64,000 bases of DNA from Pseudoalteromonas luteoviolacea NCIMB 1942 (GTDB taxonomy: Bacteria; Pseudomonadota; Gammaproteobacteria; Enterobacterales; Alteromonadaceae): positions 1 to 64,000 of the forward strand of contig NZ_AUXT01000147.1 in the NCBI RefSeq assembly GCF_001625595.1, in the 5' to 3' direction. This document shows positions 1 through 8,130 of this stretch, one piece after another. The first letter of the stretch is position 1, and every line of letters starts with the position of its first letter. Below the pieces are notes generated by a model. It did not search any database, was not told the origin of the DNA, and saw only the letters and a list, made by a program, of their open reading frames with translations. A program made the position numbers and the translations under genes.

Positions 1-129
1 CAGATTTTTGAACACTACCTCTAATTGCGTCTTTGCTTTTTACTTACCAACTTTTGCTTTATTTTTAAACCTTTTTAGCTCGCGCTGCGACCAACCAATA
101 AGTATATCGATAAATGAATGGAGCTTTTT

Positions 130-741
130 ATGAGAAAATTATATTGGTTGCCCCTATCTTTGAGTGTTGTGTGGCAAGCACATGCAGCCCAATCTCACAC
201 TATTTCACAGCAGTTTCCTGCTACTTCAAGTCAAGCTTTAGAGATTGCTTTTCCCATTGGTAAACTAAACATTGAAACTTACCCAGGGGATTCGATTCAA
301 GTGAATATTGAATTGGTGGAAAAAGCAGAGAGCTGGTTAGGTAAAACCGATTTAAGCGCGATTAAGCTTGAACAAAGGCAGTATGGTAATGAAATCTATC
401 TCACTATAGACGAAGACACAGTAGAGCAAATTTGGCATGTTAAAGTACCTGTATCCTTAGTCTTAGACGCTGAAATAGGCGTGGGTAATGTCAGTATTGA
501 CACGCTTGAAAACAGTGCAGAAATCGAAGTCGGGGTAGGTAATGTCAAAATTCAAAGCGCATTAAAAGATTACCAAAGAGTCGACTTAGAGTCTGGTGTC
601 GGAAAAACAAAGCTCAAAAACTTTTCAGGCCAATCTCATCACGAAAAATCTATGGTTGGTTCTACAACCCAATATCAAGGTAAAGGCAAATTCCAGTTAG
701 AGGTCGATGTGGGAGTTGGCAATATCAAAGTTACTCACTAA
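130..741 (+). CDS. Secreted GVGN-repeat protein (DUF4097-like beta-repeat), function unknown
   Basis: A 203-residue exported protein. The first 19 residues form a signal peptide (basic MRK, hydrophobic core, cleavage expected after AHA). The rest has beta-strand periodicity with a returning GVGN/GVGK motif (four copies, about 20-30 residues apart, alternating with short acidic strands), as in DUF4097-type beta-solenoid or adhesin-like repeats. I chose the ATG at 130 over the in-frame ATG at 118 because GGAG lies about 8 bases upstream and the signal peptide then starts cleanly. The gene converges on the histidine kinase and overlaps its end by 11 bases. No catalytic motif is visible; a periplasmic or surface scaffold role is only a guess. 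Confidence 0.75.
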   Translation: MRKLYWLPLSLSVVWQAHAAQSHTISQQFPATSSQALEIAFPIGKLNIETYPGDSIQVNIELVEKAESWLGKTDLSAIKLEQRQYGNEIYLTIDEDTVEQIWHVKVPVSLVLDAEIGVGNVSIDTLENSAEIEVGVGNVKIQSALKDYQRVDLESGVGKTKLKNFSGQSHHEKSMVGSTTQYQGKGKFQLEVDVGVGNIKVTH

Positions 742-2479
742 GTGCTGTGGGGATCAGCAGCGCTTCGACCTTTTCTTGGAGTGCTGTAAAGTCCACGGGT
801 TTAAAGAGGTGTGTACTTGCGCCTAAATCATAGACTCGTGCAATAGAGTGCTCCGATGTATTTGCAGTGAGTACAAGTATCGGTAATTCCAGTCCCAGCG
901 ACTGTCGAATCAGTTTGATCGCTAAAAAGCCATCCATAATCGGCATATTTAGGTCCATGATCACCAAAGAAAACTCCTCACTTTGCAATGCGTTAATTGC
1001 TTCTTGCCCGTTTATGGTATGAACAACACTTAGCCGGAGATTTTCTAGCATAGAAATGACGATCCGTGCATTCAATAAGTTATCTTCCACCAAAAGCACT
1101 TTTTGTGTTGCCCCCTCCCGATGCTTAGCTGTATTGTTTTGTAAGGTCAATTTAACGGGCAGATCCAATCGTACTTTTGTGCCGCAGGGCTCACATTCAC
1201 TAAACACCATTTGTCCATCCATCATGCTTACTAGTAAACGTGCTCGCGCCAACCCCAATTGCATACCCTGGTAGTTTTTTGTCTCATCGTCATTACTTTT
1301 AATGCCTGTCATTCCAGGGCCCGTATCTGAAATTTCACAAACCAGATTAGCCTGTTCATGAGCTCCAAAAACACCATATGCCTGTACTTTCACTTCGCCG
1401 TGTTCGGTAAACTTAATAGCATTACCTAACAACTCTCCAACTAGCCAGGCAACTCGATTGTGATCGCACTCCACCACCTGTTTCAATTCATCCCCTATCT
1501 CCGCGTGAAACTGCAGCTGCTTGTTGCTTGCCACGCCTTCATGGAGCGAAATAGGCAAATCTAATGTATCCGATAGGCACGCGACTTTAGTCTCTAGCTT
1601 TATATTTTTTTGTTCAGACAACGCGTTATAATCATCAATAGATGACAGCAATACATGCAATTGCTGTGCACTTCGACTCACGATATCCAAATGAGCTTGT
1701 TTTTTGGTTTCTAGGTATAGGTGCAAATAGCCCAATATGGCTTGCAGTGGTGTCCGCATCTCGTGGCTGGCTCTAGCAAGGAACTCCCCTTTGCTATGCT
1801 GTAATCGGTTGGACTCTTGTCGCAGTCGCTGCAGGTGGTTAATTTTGTCTCTGATACTAATTTCCATTGGGTAAAATATCCATCGAACCTCAATGGCTAA
1901 AATAATCAATCCTAACAACCAGATCAGCAGCTCCGCATTTTGGATCTTAGCAACTTTCTCGTTAGCAAACTCCTCATGTAATGTGACTGCTTTATCTAAA
2001 ATAACCAATATTTGCTGCGATCTGGCGTTAACTTGTTCCAATTTTTCAATGCTTAAATTATTAGCGTGGGCAAGCCTATGTGCGTCTAGCAACATCAGCC
2101 AATAGGTTTTGATTTGCACCTCCAAAGCGACCGGTTTTTGAAAATAAAGGCGCTCCAACTCAGGTGATAAATGCACATACCCTTGCGCATTTTTTTCCAT
2201 CAAGAAGGCATGGTTGGCACGCATCATCTCCAGAGTTTCAAGAAATGCTTGTTCGTTAACGAACTTGTGCTTTTGCTCTTTAATATATTCATTGCCAAGT
2301 AACAAAGCCGCTTTTTGAGAGAGCATCCTTTGCATACCAGCAGTATTAATCACATTTGCGCTGATAGACTGCTGTGACAACAGCACTTGCATCGTGACCA
2401 TTGCTGTAGTTATCAAGATCGCCATAATGGAGATTGCTAGGATATATCTCCGCCTAAAGTTTTTCAGGATTTTCAACAA
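731..2479 (-). CDS. Hybrid sensor histidine kinase/response regulator with PilJ/NarX-like sensor domain
   Basis: A 582-residue inner-membrane kinase. Membrane segments lie near residues 11-33 and 185-203; between them is a helical sensor domain with the INTAGMQRMLSQK signature of the type IV pilus MCP/NarX-type N-terminal family. A HisKA domain follows with phospho-acceptor His239 (SHEMRTPLQ), then an ATPase domain with an N-box around N353 (GNAIKFTEHG) and G1 DTGPGM at 385-390. A C-terminal receiver domain carries Asp509 and Lys560. There is no output domain or Hpt domain, so phosphotransfer to a separate partner is expected. The start is TTG: AGGAG lies 8 bases upstream and no better ATG exists. 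Signal and target are unknown. Confidence 0.88.
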   Translation of the reverse strand: MLKILKNFRRRYILAISIMAILITTAMVTMQVLLSQQSISANVINTAGMQRMLSQKAALLLGNEYIKEQKHKFVNEQAFLETLEMMRANHAFLMEKNAQGYVHLSPELERLYFQKPVALEVQIKTYWLMLLDAHRLAHANNLSIEKLEQVNARSQQILVILDKAVTLHEEFANEKVAKIQNAELLIWLLGLIILAIEVRWIFYPMEISIRDKINHLQRLRQESNRLQHSKGEFLARASHEMRTPLQAILGYLHLYLETKKQAHLDIVSRSAQQLHVLLSSIDDYNALSEQKNIKLETKVACLSDTLDLPISLHEGVASNKQLQFHAEIGDELKQVVECDHNRVAWLVGELLGNAIKFTEHGEVKVQAYGVFGAHEQANLVCEISDTGPGMTGIKSNDDETKNYQGMQLGLARARLLVSMMDGQMVFSECEPCGTKVRLDLPVKLTLQNNTAKHREGATQKVLLVEDNLLNARIVISMLENLRLSVVHTINGQEAINALQSEEFSLVIMDLNMPIMDGFLAIKLIRQSLGLELPILVLTANTSEHSIARVYDLGASTHLFKPVDFTALQEKVEALLIPTALSE

Positions 2480-2649
2480 CCGAAGATCTCCTTCTCGGCC
2501 TCAGCGCCGCAAAATAAACTCTCTCACCAACTATCTCAGTCTAGCTTATTTTTCATCTTTTACCTTTCGAAGCTTGACACCTAGACGGCCAAAATGTTTC
2601 AATCCCCCTGACCCTATTATCGCAAAATAGCCATTGTTGCTGTTTTGAG
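2480..2649. other. Intergenic region upstream of the kinase and of the lysine riboswitch
   Basis: No convincing gene. It must hold the promoter of the minus-strand kinase and that of the riboswitch transcript. The kinase ribosome binding site AGGAG is near 2488-2492 on the minus strand. I could not place clear -35/-10 pairs. Confidence 0.5.
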
Positions 2650-2822
2650 GGCTGGAAGAGGTGCGTTATTCAGGTAGCTGAGTCGAGGAGAGCAAATTCC
2701 AAAGACACTTAGTGAGGGGAATTAACGCCGAGAAGAAACCGTTTTTGTTTGGCGGTTTTTTCGGGCGCTTGGGCTGAATCCCAACGACTGTCACCAACAT
2801 ATTTGGTGGAGAGCTTCTGGTC
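2650..2822 (+). ncRNA. Lysine riboswitch aptamer (L box)
   Basis: The sequence carries the two hallmark conserved ends of the lysine aptamer: GGAAGAGGTGCG near 2654-2665 and GGTGGAGAGCTTCTGG at 2805-2820. GGCTGGAAG (2650-2658) and CTTCTGGTC (2814-2822) can form P1, with several G-U pairs. Internal helices are visible, for example GCTTGGG/CCCAACG-type pairing near 2767-2785 and an AACCG/CGGTT arm around 2738-2758. The aptamer sits directly upstream of a dapA homologue, the expected target class. Lysine binding would repress the downstream operon. Exact helix borders are approximate. Confidence 0.93.
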
Positions 2823-2864
2823 TTAGAAAGATAAGGCCTGCCTTATTCTATTTTAAGTCCATTG

Positions 2865-2943
2865 CTCTTCGAATTTTAATTGTTCGAGAGATGGGCAAGC
2901 TTCAAAGCGCCTAACTATCGAACAGCTTTTAAGTTCGGTAGAG
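2865..2943 (+). promoter_or_regulatory. Lysine riboswitch expression platform with alternative hairpins at the dapA start
   Basis: CTATCGAAC (2915-2923) pairs with GTTCGGTAG (2933-2941), a 9-bp hairpin with one G-U pair that buries the only candidate ribosome binding sequence just before the dapA ATG (2944). The same CTATCGAAC can instead pair with GTTCGAGAG (2882-2890), which in turn can pair with CTCTTCGAA (2865-2873). This set of mutually exclusive helices is typical of a translational switch. A short ATAAGGC/GCCTTAT element at about 2830-2846 followed by TTCTATTTT could add weak termination. The mechanism is inferred from pairing only. Confidence 0.7.
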
Positions 2944-3828
2944 ATGAAATCTAATTATACCTTATCAAACTACCCCTTGTGGACGGCATTAGTTACGCCG
3001 TTTGACGACAATAACCATGTTGATTTTGCGACTTTAGAAGCATTAGTGCGTGCTCAACAATCTGCGGGTAATGGGATATTGCTGCTTGGCAGCACAGGTG
3101 AAGGCCTCGCGCTTTCGCAGCAAGAACAACGTGCTATTGTTAATTTTGTCTGTGACCTAAACCCAACAGTACCACTGATGGTTGCCGTTGGAGGCTGTGA
3201 TCTTGCGCTGCAACTTGAGTGGGTAAAATTTTGCAATACCAAGCCCATTGATGCATTTTTACTGGGTTCACCACTTTATGCAAAGCCGGGGAATATTGGC
3301 CTCACACACTGGTTTAAAACACTGCTAGATGCCAGTGATTTCCCTTGTATGCTTTACAATGTACCTGGCCGTAGTGCCGTTTCTATTAGTCCAAATGTGA
3401 TCGAGAATCTCTCTTCGCACCCAAACCTTTGGGCACTCAAAGAAGCCAGTGGTGACATTGTAACATTCGAATCTTTTCGTAAGGCATCCCCTGAATTAGC
3501 CATTTTCAGTGGTGATGATGGGCTCATGCCTTATTTTGCGCAAGCTGGTGCTGCGGGCCTAGTTTCCGTTGCTGCCAATGCTTGGCCAAAGCAAACCGCC
3601 GAGTTTGTTAGTCGCTCTTTGGCTGGTACATTTCCAAATTTATTTACCACTTGGACCGACGCCGTAAATAGCTTATTTAGCGTCGCAAATCCAATTCCAG
3701 TCAAGGTGCTAATGCACTTACAGGGCCAACTTTCGACACCACGATTGCGACCACCGCTGACCCATTTAGAACTGACTGACACCACTTTTATTAAAACAGC
3801 AAATTCAACAATTTTATCTTGGACTTAA
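2944..3828 (+). CDS. dapA: 4-hydroxy-tetrahydrodipicolinate synthase family protein (DapA)
   Basis: A 294-residue TIM-barrel aldolase, the normal DapA length. It condenses pyruvate with aspartate semialdehyde at the entry to the lysine/diaminopimelate branch. Visible motifs are GSTGEG at 49-54 (usually GTTGES), the tyrosine of YNVPGR (Y138) and the Schiff-base lysine of ALKEASG (K166). The C-terminal segment NPIPVK...TPRLRPPLTHL is characteristic of true DapA proteins rather than of N-acetylneuraminate lyases. It is the first gene of a four-gene operon under a lysine riboswitch, 10 bases before the next gene. The genome probably has another dapA, so this may be a lysine-dedicated paralogue; that is inference. 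Confidence 0.9.
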   Translation: MKSNYTLSNYPLWTALVTPFDDNNHVDFATLEALVRAQQSAGNGILLLGSTGEGLALSQQEQRAIVNFVCDLNPTVPLMVAVGGCDLALQLEWVKFCNTKPIDAFLLGSPLYAKPGNIGLTHWFKTLLDASDFPCMLYNVPGRSAVSISPNVIENLSSHPNLWALKEASGDIVTFESFRKASPELAIFSGDDGLMPYFAQAGAAGLVSVAANAWPKQTAEFVSRSLAGTFPNLFTTWTDAVNSLFSVANPIPVKVLMHLQGQLSTPRLRPPLTHLELTDTTFIKTANSTILSWT

Positions 3829-3838
3829 GGAAGTATAC

Positions 3839-4579
3839 ATGAGCTGGTTATCCCTATTAAACAACCTTGAAAACGGTACTGTTCGCGCTGCAACACAGGA
3901 TGAACAAGGCAATTGGCATGCAAATGTCGAGGTAAAACAAGGTATTTTAGAAGCATTTAGAAACGGGACAAACACCGAGTTCCCAGGTGGGTTTGTCGAC
4001 AAAGATAATTTAGCACCGCAAGGTTTTGCTGCAAAAGCGGGTGTAAGAATGGTACCCGGTGGCAGTAGTGTTCGCCGCGGAGCATATGTAGCAGCCGGCA
4101 CGATTATCATGCCGCCAGCCTATGTTAACATCGGTGCTTATATTGATGAAGGCACGATGGTAGACAGCCATGCCTTAGTGGGCTCTTGTGCTCAAATTGG
4201 TAAAAATGTGCACCTGAGTGCAGCAGTTCAGGTTGGTGGTGTGCTTGAGCCAATCGGTGCGAGCCCCGTTGTCGTTGAAGACAATGCATTTATCGGAGCG
4301 GGTTGTGTTTTAGTTGAAGGCGTCGTTGTTAAAAAAGGTGCTGTATTAGCCCCTGGTGTACGCTTATCTGCAAGTATCCCTGTTTATGACTGTGTAAATG
4401 AACGTGTTTTAGAGAAAGGGGAAGCGATCCCTAAAAATGCCATCGTGATCCCAGGTTCAAGACCTGCTAAAGGCGACTGGGCCCAACAACAAGGACTAAG
4501 CTTGTCATGCGCACTGATTGTTAAGTACCGCGATGAACAAAGCGATGCTGCACTTGAGTTAGAAGAGGTGCTTCGATAA
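3839..4579 (+). CDS. dapD: Tetrahydrodipicolinate N-acyltransferase, short DapD-like
   Basis: A 246-residue left-handed beta-helix acyltransferase. The core (MPPAYVNIGAYIDEGTMVDS, then VGSCAQIGKNVHLS and GGVLEP) is clearly DapD-like, with the catalytic-type Asp at 109. Compared with E. coli DapD (274 residues, from memory) the N-terminal domain is about 30 residues shorter, and the position of catalytic Glu189 is occupied by Val157 (GAGCVLVEG), as in DapH-type acetyltransferases. The acyl donor, succinyl-CoA or acetyl-CoA, is therefore uncertain. The ribosome binding site AAGGAAG overlaps the dapA stop. Its stop codon overlaps the next ATG (TAATG), which implies translational coupling to the decarboxylase. 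Confidence 0.82.
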   Translation: MSWLSLLNNLENGTVRAATQDEQGNWHANVEVKQGILEAFRNGTNTEFPGGFVDKDNLAPQGFAAKAGVRMVPGGSSVRRGAYVAAGTIIMPPAYVNIGAYIDEGTMVDSHALVGSCAQIGKNVHLSAAVQVGGVLEPIGASPVVVEDNAFIGAGCVLVEGVVVKKGAVLAPGVRLSASIPVYDCVNERVLEKGEAIPKNAIVIPGSRPAKGDWAQQQGLSLSCALIVKYRDEQSDAALELEEVLR

Positions 4580-5784
4580 TGCAAACCTTGAGTACGCCAG
4601 TTAAAGCAGCGATAACCGACCTAACGGCCCAGCAACATGAACCATTTTACCTGTATGACTTAGAACAGTTGTCTAAGCACTTAAAGAGTATAAATGATCA
4701 ATCAGTTGTAAAGCTGTGGTACGCAGTCAAAGCAAACCCTCTGTCTAGCGTCATTCAAACTTTAGATCAAGCTGGGTTTGATTTTGACGTCGCTAGTAGT
4801 GGGGAACTAAAGCAAGTACTGTCTCAAGGTATCGACGCTAAACGCGTACTCAACACTGGACCTGCTAAGTCTCAACATCAGATAGAAGAGTTCTTCTCGT
4901 TTGGTGTCACAACCTTTGTCGCGGAAAGCATCAATCAGGTGACTTGGCTGCAAGAAGCTGCACAGAGGCATGATACTCAGCTGCGTATTTTATTACGGGT
5001 ACAGCTGCGTTGGCCAAACAACGAAAAGAACCCGCTTGGCGGTGATAGCTTGACGCCGTTTGGCTTAGGCGCCGAAGAGTGGACAACGATAAGCTTAGGT
5101 GACTATCCAAACTTAGACTTTGCAGGTTTACATATTTTCCAGTGGGGCAATATGCTTGATGCAAGCAAACTCGCTTCACTGTGGCAGCAAATGATCGCGC
5201 CGCTTGTTTCCCTGTCCGAAAGACTTGAAATGAACTTACGCATTTTAGATCTGGGTGGCGGTTTGGGTATTCCTTACAGCAGTGAAGATTTACCTATTGA
5301 TTGGCAAGCAATTTTAACGAGCTTAGCCCAGTTTAAAGCCGATGCGCGCATAGAAGAGTTATGGATGGAGTTGGGTCGCTATGCAGTAGGTGAATGTGGC
5401 TATTACGTCAATCCAGTCATAGAGCAAAAGCAAAACTATGGCGCAAACCAATTGATTCTAGCTGGCGGTATCAACCACCTACTTCGTCCAGCGGTTACAG
5501 GACAACCTTTTCCAGCAAAGCTGCTACGAGAAAGCCAAACAACAGCCGTGCCTTTTACACTGCATGGCCCTTTATGTACCGCCTTGGATAATTTAGGAGA
5601 ACATCTACTACCAGCCGATATACATGAAGATGACTGGCTCGTGTTTAGCCAGTGTGGCGCATATGGTTTTACAGAGAGTATGCCTTATTTCCTGTGCCAT
5701 GCACTACCTGCTGAATTCATCTATCAAGCTGGAGAGGTCCGTTGTGTGCGATCCTCTCTTACACCACAAGAGTACCTGAGGTAA
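4579..5784 (+). CDS. PLP-dependent fold-type III decarboxylase (DAP decarboxylase-like)
   Basis: A 401-residue enzyme of the LysA/ornithine decarboxylase-like family. PLP lysine is K51 (YAVKANP). The glycine loop LDLGGGLGIPY is at 223-233, ELGR at 264-267, GPLCTALD with active-site Cys333, and GAYG near 360-363. The GLHIFQWGN segment and ELGRYAVGECG resemble the BtrK/exosortase-associated decarboxylase group more than classic LysA, which has GLHxHIGS. In this operon the natural guess is decarboxylation of meso-diaminopimelate to lysine, or of an acylated intermediate or related diamino acid. The first codon overlaps the stop of the acyltransferase. Family assignment is firm, substrate is not. 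Confidence 0.8.
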   Translation: MQTLSTPVKAAITDLTAQQHEPFYLYDLEQLSKHLKSINDQSVVKLWYAVKANPLSSVIQTLDQAGFDFDVASSGELKQVLSQGIDAKRVLNTGPAKSQHQIEEFFSFGVTTFVAESINQVTWLQEAAQRHDTQLRILLRVQLRWPNNEKNPLGGDSLTPFGLGAEEWTTISLGDYPNLDFAGLHIFQWGNMLDASKLASLWQQMIAPLVSLSERLEMNLRILDLGGGLGIPYSSEDLPIDWQAILTSLAQFKADARIEELWMELGRYAVGECGYYVNPVIEQKQNYGANQLILAGGINHLLRPAVTGQPFPAKLLRESQTTAVPFTLHGPLCTALDNLGEHLLPADIHEDDWLVFSQCGAYGFTESMPYFLCHALPAEFIYQAGEVRCVRSSLTPQEYLR

Positions 5785-5786
5785 TT

Positions 5787-6899
5787 ATGAATAAGATCAC
5801 TCAACAAACCATTCAAGTTGGTGAGCTTGCGAATGGCCAAGCATTAACGATCCCAGTGTTTACTATTGGTGACAGGCAAGTTGGTCCAAATGTATATATT
5901 CAGGCCAACATGCATGGCGCTGAAGTGCAAGGTAATGCCGTGATTTACGCTTTACTTGAAAAATTAAAATCAGCACGGCTCGCAGGATCCATTACCTTAG
6001 TACCTTATGCCAACCCGATTGGCTGCAATCAAAAATCAGGTGAATTTACGCTTGGCCGCTTTGACCCAATTACAGGTGAAAACTGGAATAGGCTCTATCA
6101 TGATCACAGCCAACTAGTCGCAGAATTTGTTACGCGCTTTAAAGATGAGCCTGAAGACATCATTCGCGATGAATTTAAAAAACTACTGGTTGAACATACT
6201 GAAGGCTTGCTCCTCGGACAACAGCACCAGTTGAAAACAGGCAAACGTATTGCCTTGCACCTGCAACATTTGGCACATCAAGCAAACTTTGTCCTAGATT
6301 TACACACAGGTCCGGTGTCTGCCAAACACCTCTACTGTCCTGAATATGCCAAAGACAGTGCAAAGCATTTTGATATTCAACATACCTTACTGATCCCCAA
6401 TGAGTTTGATGGCGCTATGGATGAAGCCTGCTTCTGCCCTTGGTGGCAACTCAGTGAGTCTTTTGCAGCACAGGGGCGAGAGTTTTCAACTTTAATAGAA
6501 GCCTTTACCGTGGAGCTGGGCTCACAAGAGCAAATTGACCTCAAAGAAGCAGAGCATGATGCCAATAGCATTCTTAGCTATCTCACTCATAAAGAGGTGG
6601 TATTGGAATCAGGTTACCAGCCACGCTCAATTACCCGATACGCCTGTTATTTAAAAGATTATGTGGCGGTTTATGCTCCTATGGGTGGCATGATCGACTA
6701 TCAAGCTTCATTAGGTGCCCATGTAAAAGCTGGGGATTCTCTGGCAACGGTGTTGCGTATGGATAAATATTGCGACGGGGAAGCTCTACAGCAAGTAACC
6801 TTTGCACAAGATGGTATCGCAATATTGCACTTTGCTTCAGCTAGTGTGAACCAAGGCACTGAACTATATAAGCTGTTCACCAACTATTTCGAATTATAA
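5787..6899 (+). CDS. M14 succinylglutamate desuccinylase/aspartoacylase-family deacylase
   Basis: A 370-residue zinc-dependent amide hydrolase of the AstE/aspartoacylase branch of M14. The metal ligands are visible as H43 and E46 (NMHGAE) and H173 (DLHTG), with catalytic Glu243 (FTVELG). A C-terminal beta domain (about 285-370) is typical of these deacylases. I start at ATG 5787, two bases after the decarboxylase stop, with AGGT upstream; the longer in-frame start at 5742 would lie inside the previous gene. In this operon it could remove the acyl group added by the DapD-like enzyme, a job normally done by the unrelated M20 enzyme DapE. That role is inferred from context. Confidence 0.8.
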   Translation: MNKITQQTIQVGELANGQALTIPVFTIGDRQVGPNVYIQANMHGAEVQGNAVIYALLEKLKSARLAGSITLVPYANPIGCNQKSGEFTLGRFDPITGENWNRLYHDHSQLVAEFVTRFKDEPEDIIRDEFKKLLVEHTEGLLLGQQHQLKTGKRIALHLQHLAHQANFVLDLHTGPVSAKHLYCPEYAKDSAKHFDIQHTLLIPNEFDGAMDEACFCPWWQLSESFAAQGREFSTLIEAFTVELGSQEQIDLKEAEHDANSILSYLTHKEVVLESGYQPRSITRYACYLKDYVAVYAPMGGMIDYQASLGAHVKAGDSLATVLRMDKYCDGEALQQVTFAQDGIAILHFASASVNQGTELYKLFTNYFEL

Positions 6900-6968
6900 G
6901 GCCAGCCCTAAACAGGTTTGGTACTACACATTGCGTGAGAGTAGGTAGGTCTGAGACTTACTTGCTAA

Positions 6969-7000
6969 GGTGTGGTGGCTCTGTCACCACCCTTTTTTCC
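6969..7000 (+). terminator. Rho-independent terminator of the dapA operon
   Basis: GTGGTG, a short loop and CACCAC, followed by CCTTTTTT, about 70 bases after the last gene of the lysine-riboswitch operon. Confidence 0.8.
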
Positions 7001-7067
7001 TTCCCCGCACGTTAATACCCTTAAAAAATGAAAGATCTAACTCATACCCGATATCAAGCTGCGAACA

Positions 7068-7101
7068 TAAAAAAGCCAAAGCATGCTACTGCTCTGGCTC
7101 A
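7068..7101 (-). terminator. Rho-independent terminator after trpS
   Basis: Read on the minus strand: AGCCAGAGCA, loop GTAGCA, TGCTTTGGCT (one G-U pair), then a T run. It closes the trpS end of the aroK-to-trpS gene string. Confidence 0.8.
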
Positions 7102-7125
7102 TAGGATCAGAAAAATACGTGACTA

Positions 7126-8130
7126 CTATGGGCGAGGGATGAAACCCACCACGTCATAGACTGCTTTTAACGTCTTCTCTGCGCGCTCACTCGCCTTTTC
7201 GGCGCCATTGCGCATGATATTTTCAAGCAACGTCTTATCGGCTCTAATCTCATGGAAGCGAGACTGGATCGGCTCAAGCATCTCAACAACCGCTGCCGCT
7301 GTATCTTTTTTCAAATGTCCATACATTTTGTCTTCGTACTCTGGCACAAGAGTGTCAACTGAACGACCAGTTGCCACAGACAGTAATGTAAGCAGGTTAG
7401 ATACACCAGGCTTTTCTTGACGGTCAAAATAAATTCGCGCTTGCTCATCGGAGTCAGTAACCGCTTTTTTAAGCTTCTTCTCGATTTTTTTCGGCTCGTC
7501 CAATAACAGCACAAACCCATTCGGATTTTCATCTGACTTAGACATTTTTTTCGTTGGATCTTGAAGACTCATTACGCGCGCGCCCAACTCAGGGATATAT
7601 GGCTCAGGCACCTTGAATACATCACCGTAAATATTATTAAAGCGGGTTGCAATATCACGCGTCAGCTCTAAATGTTGCTTTTGATCTTCCCCAACAGGAA
7701 CCTGATCAGCTTGATATAGCAATATATCAGCAGCTTGCAACACCGGATAAGAGAACAAACCAACATTTACATTGTTTGCATGTTTTGACGATTTGTCTTT
7801 AAACTGAGTCATGCGATTCAGTTCACCCATCTGAGCATAACAGTTCAATACCCAACCTAATTGCGCATGCTCTGGTACCTGTGATTGTACAAATAAGGCC
7901 GATTTTTTAGGGTCAATTCCACACGCTGTATACATGGCAATACCGTCTAAAACACGCTCACGTAAAGCGGCTGGGTCTTGACGCACGGTAATGGCATGAA
8001 GATCAACCAGCATAAAGAAACAGTCGTGATTTTCTTGTAGCTTAAGCCACTGGTTTATGGCACCTACGTAATTGCCTATTGTCATACCACCGGTTGGCTG
8101 AATGCCACTTAATACTACTGGTTTAGTCAT
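7126..8130 (-). CDS. trpS: Tryptophanyl-tRNA synthetase
   Basis: A 334-residue class I aminoacyl-tRNA synthetase that charges tRNA-Trp with tryptophan in the cytoplasm; the length is normal for bacterial TrpS. The HIGH-equivalent is TIGN within [17 protein letters not shown] near the N terminus, and the KMSKS loop is intact (KKMSKSDEN, about residue 195). It overlaps the end of gph by 8 bases and ends the conserved rpe-gph-trpS group, then a terminator follows. Nothing is unusual. Confidence 0.97.
   Translation of the reverse strand: MTKPVVLSGIQPTGGMTIGNYVGAINQWLKLQENHDCFFMLVDLHAITVRQDPAALRERVLDGIAMYTACGIDPKKSALFVQSQVPEHAQLGWVLNCYAQMGELNRMTQFKDKSSKHANNVNVGLFSYPVLQAADILLYQADQVPVGEDQKQHLELTRDIATRFNNIYGDVFKVPEPYIPELGARVMSLQDPTKKMSKSDENPNGFVLLLDEPKKIEKKLKKAVTDSDEQARIYFDRQEKPGVSNLLTLLSVATGRSVDTLVPEYEDKMYGHLKKDTAAAVVEMLEPIQSRFHEIRADKTLLENIMRNGAEKASERAEKTLKAVYDVVGFIPRP

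Noticed and set aside
2394..2630. Plus-strand reading frame of 78 codons before the riboswitch
   Set aside because: It overlaps the start of the kinase, is rich in Arg/Pro/Ser without a family pattern, and lacks a ribosome binding site.
6935..6965. GTGAGAGTAGGT resembles the 3' part of 5S rRNA
   Set aside because: The match is only about a dozen bases, the paired arm and the remainder of a 5S gene are missing, and no rRNA operon is near.
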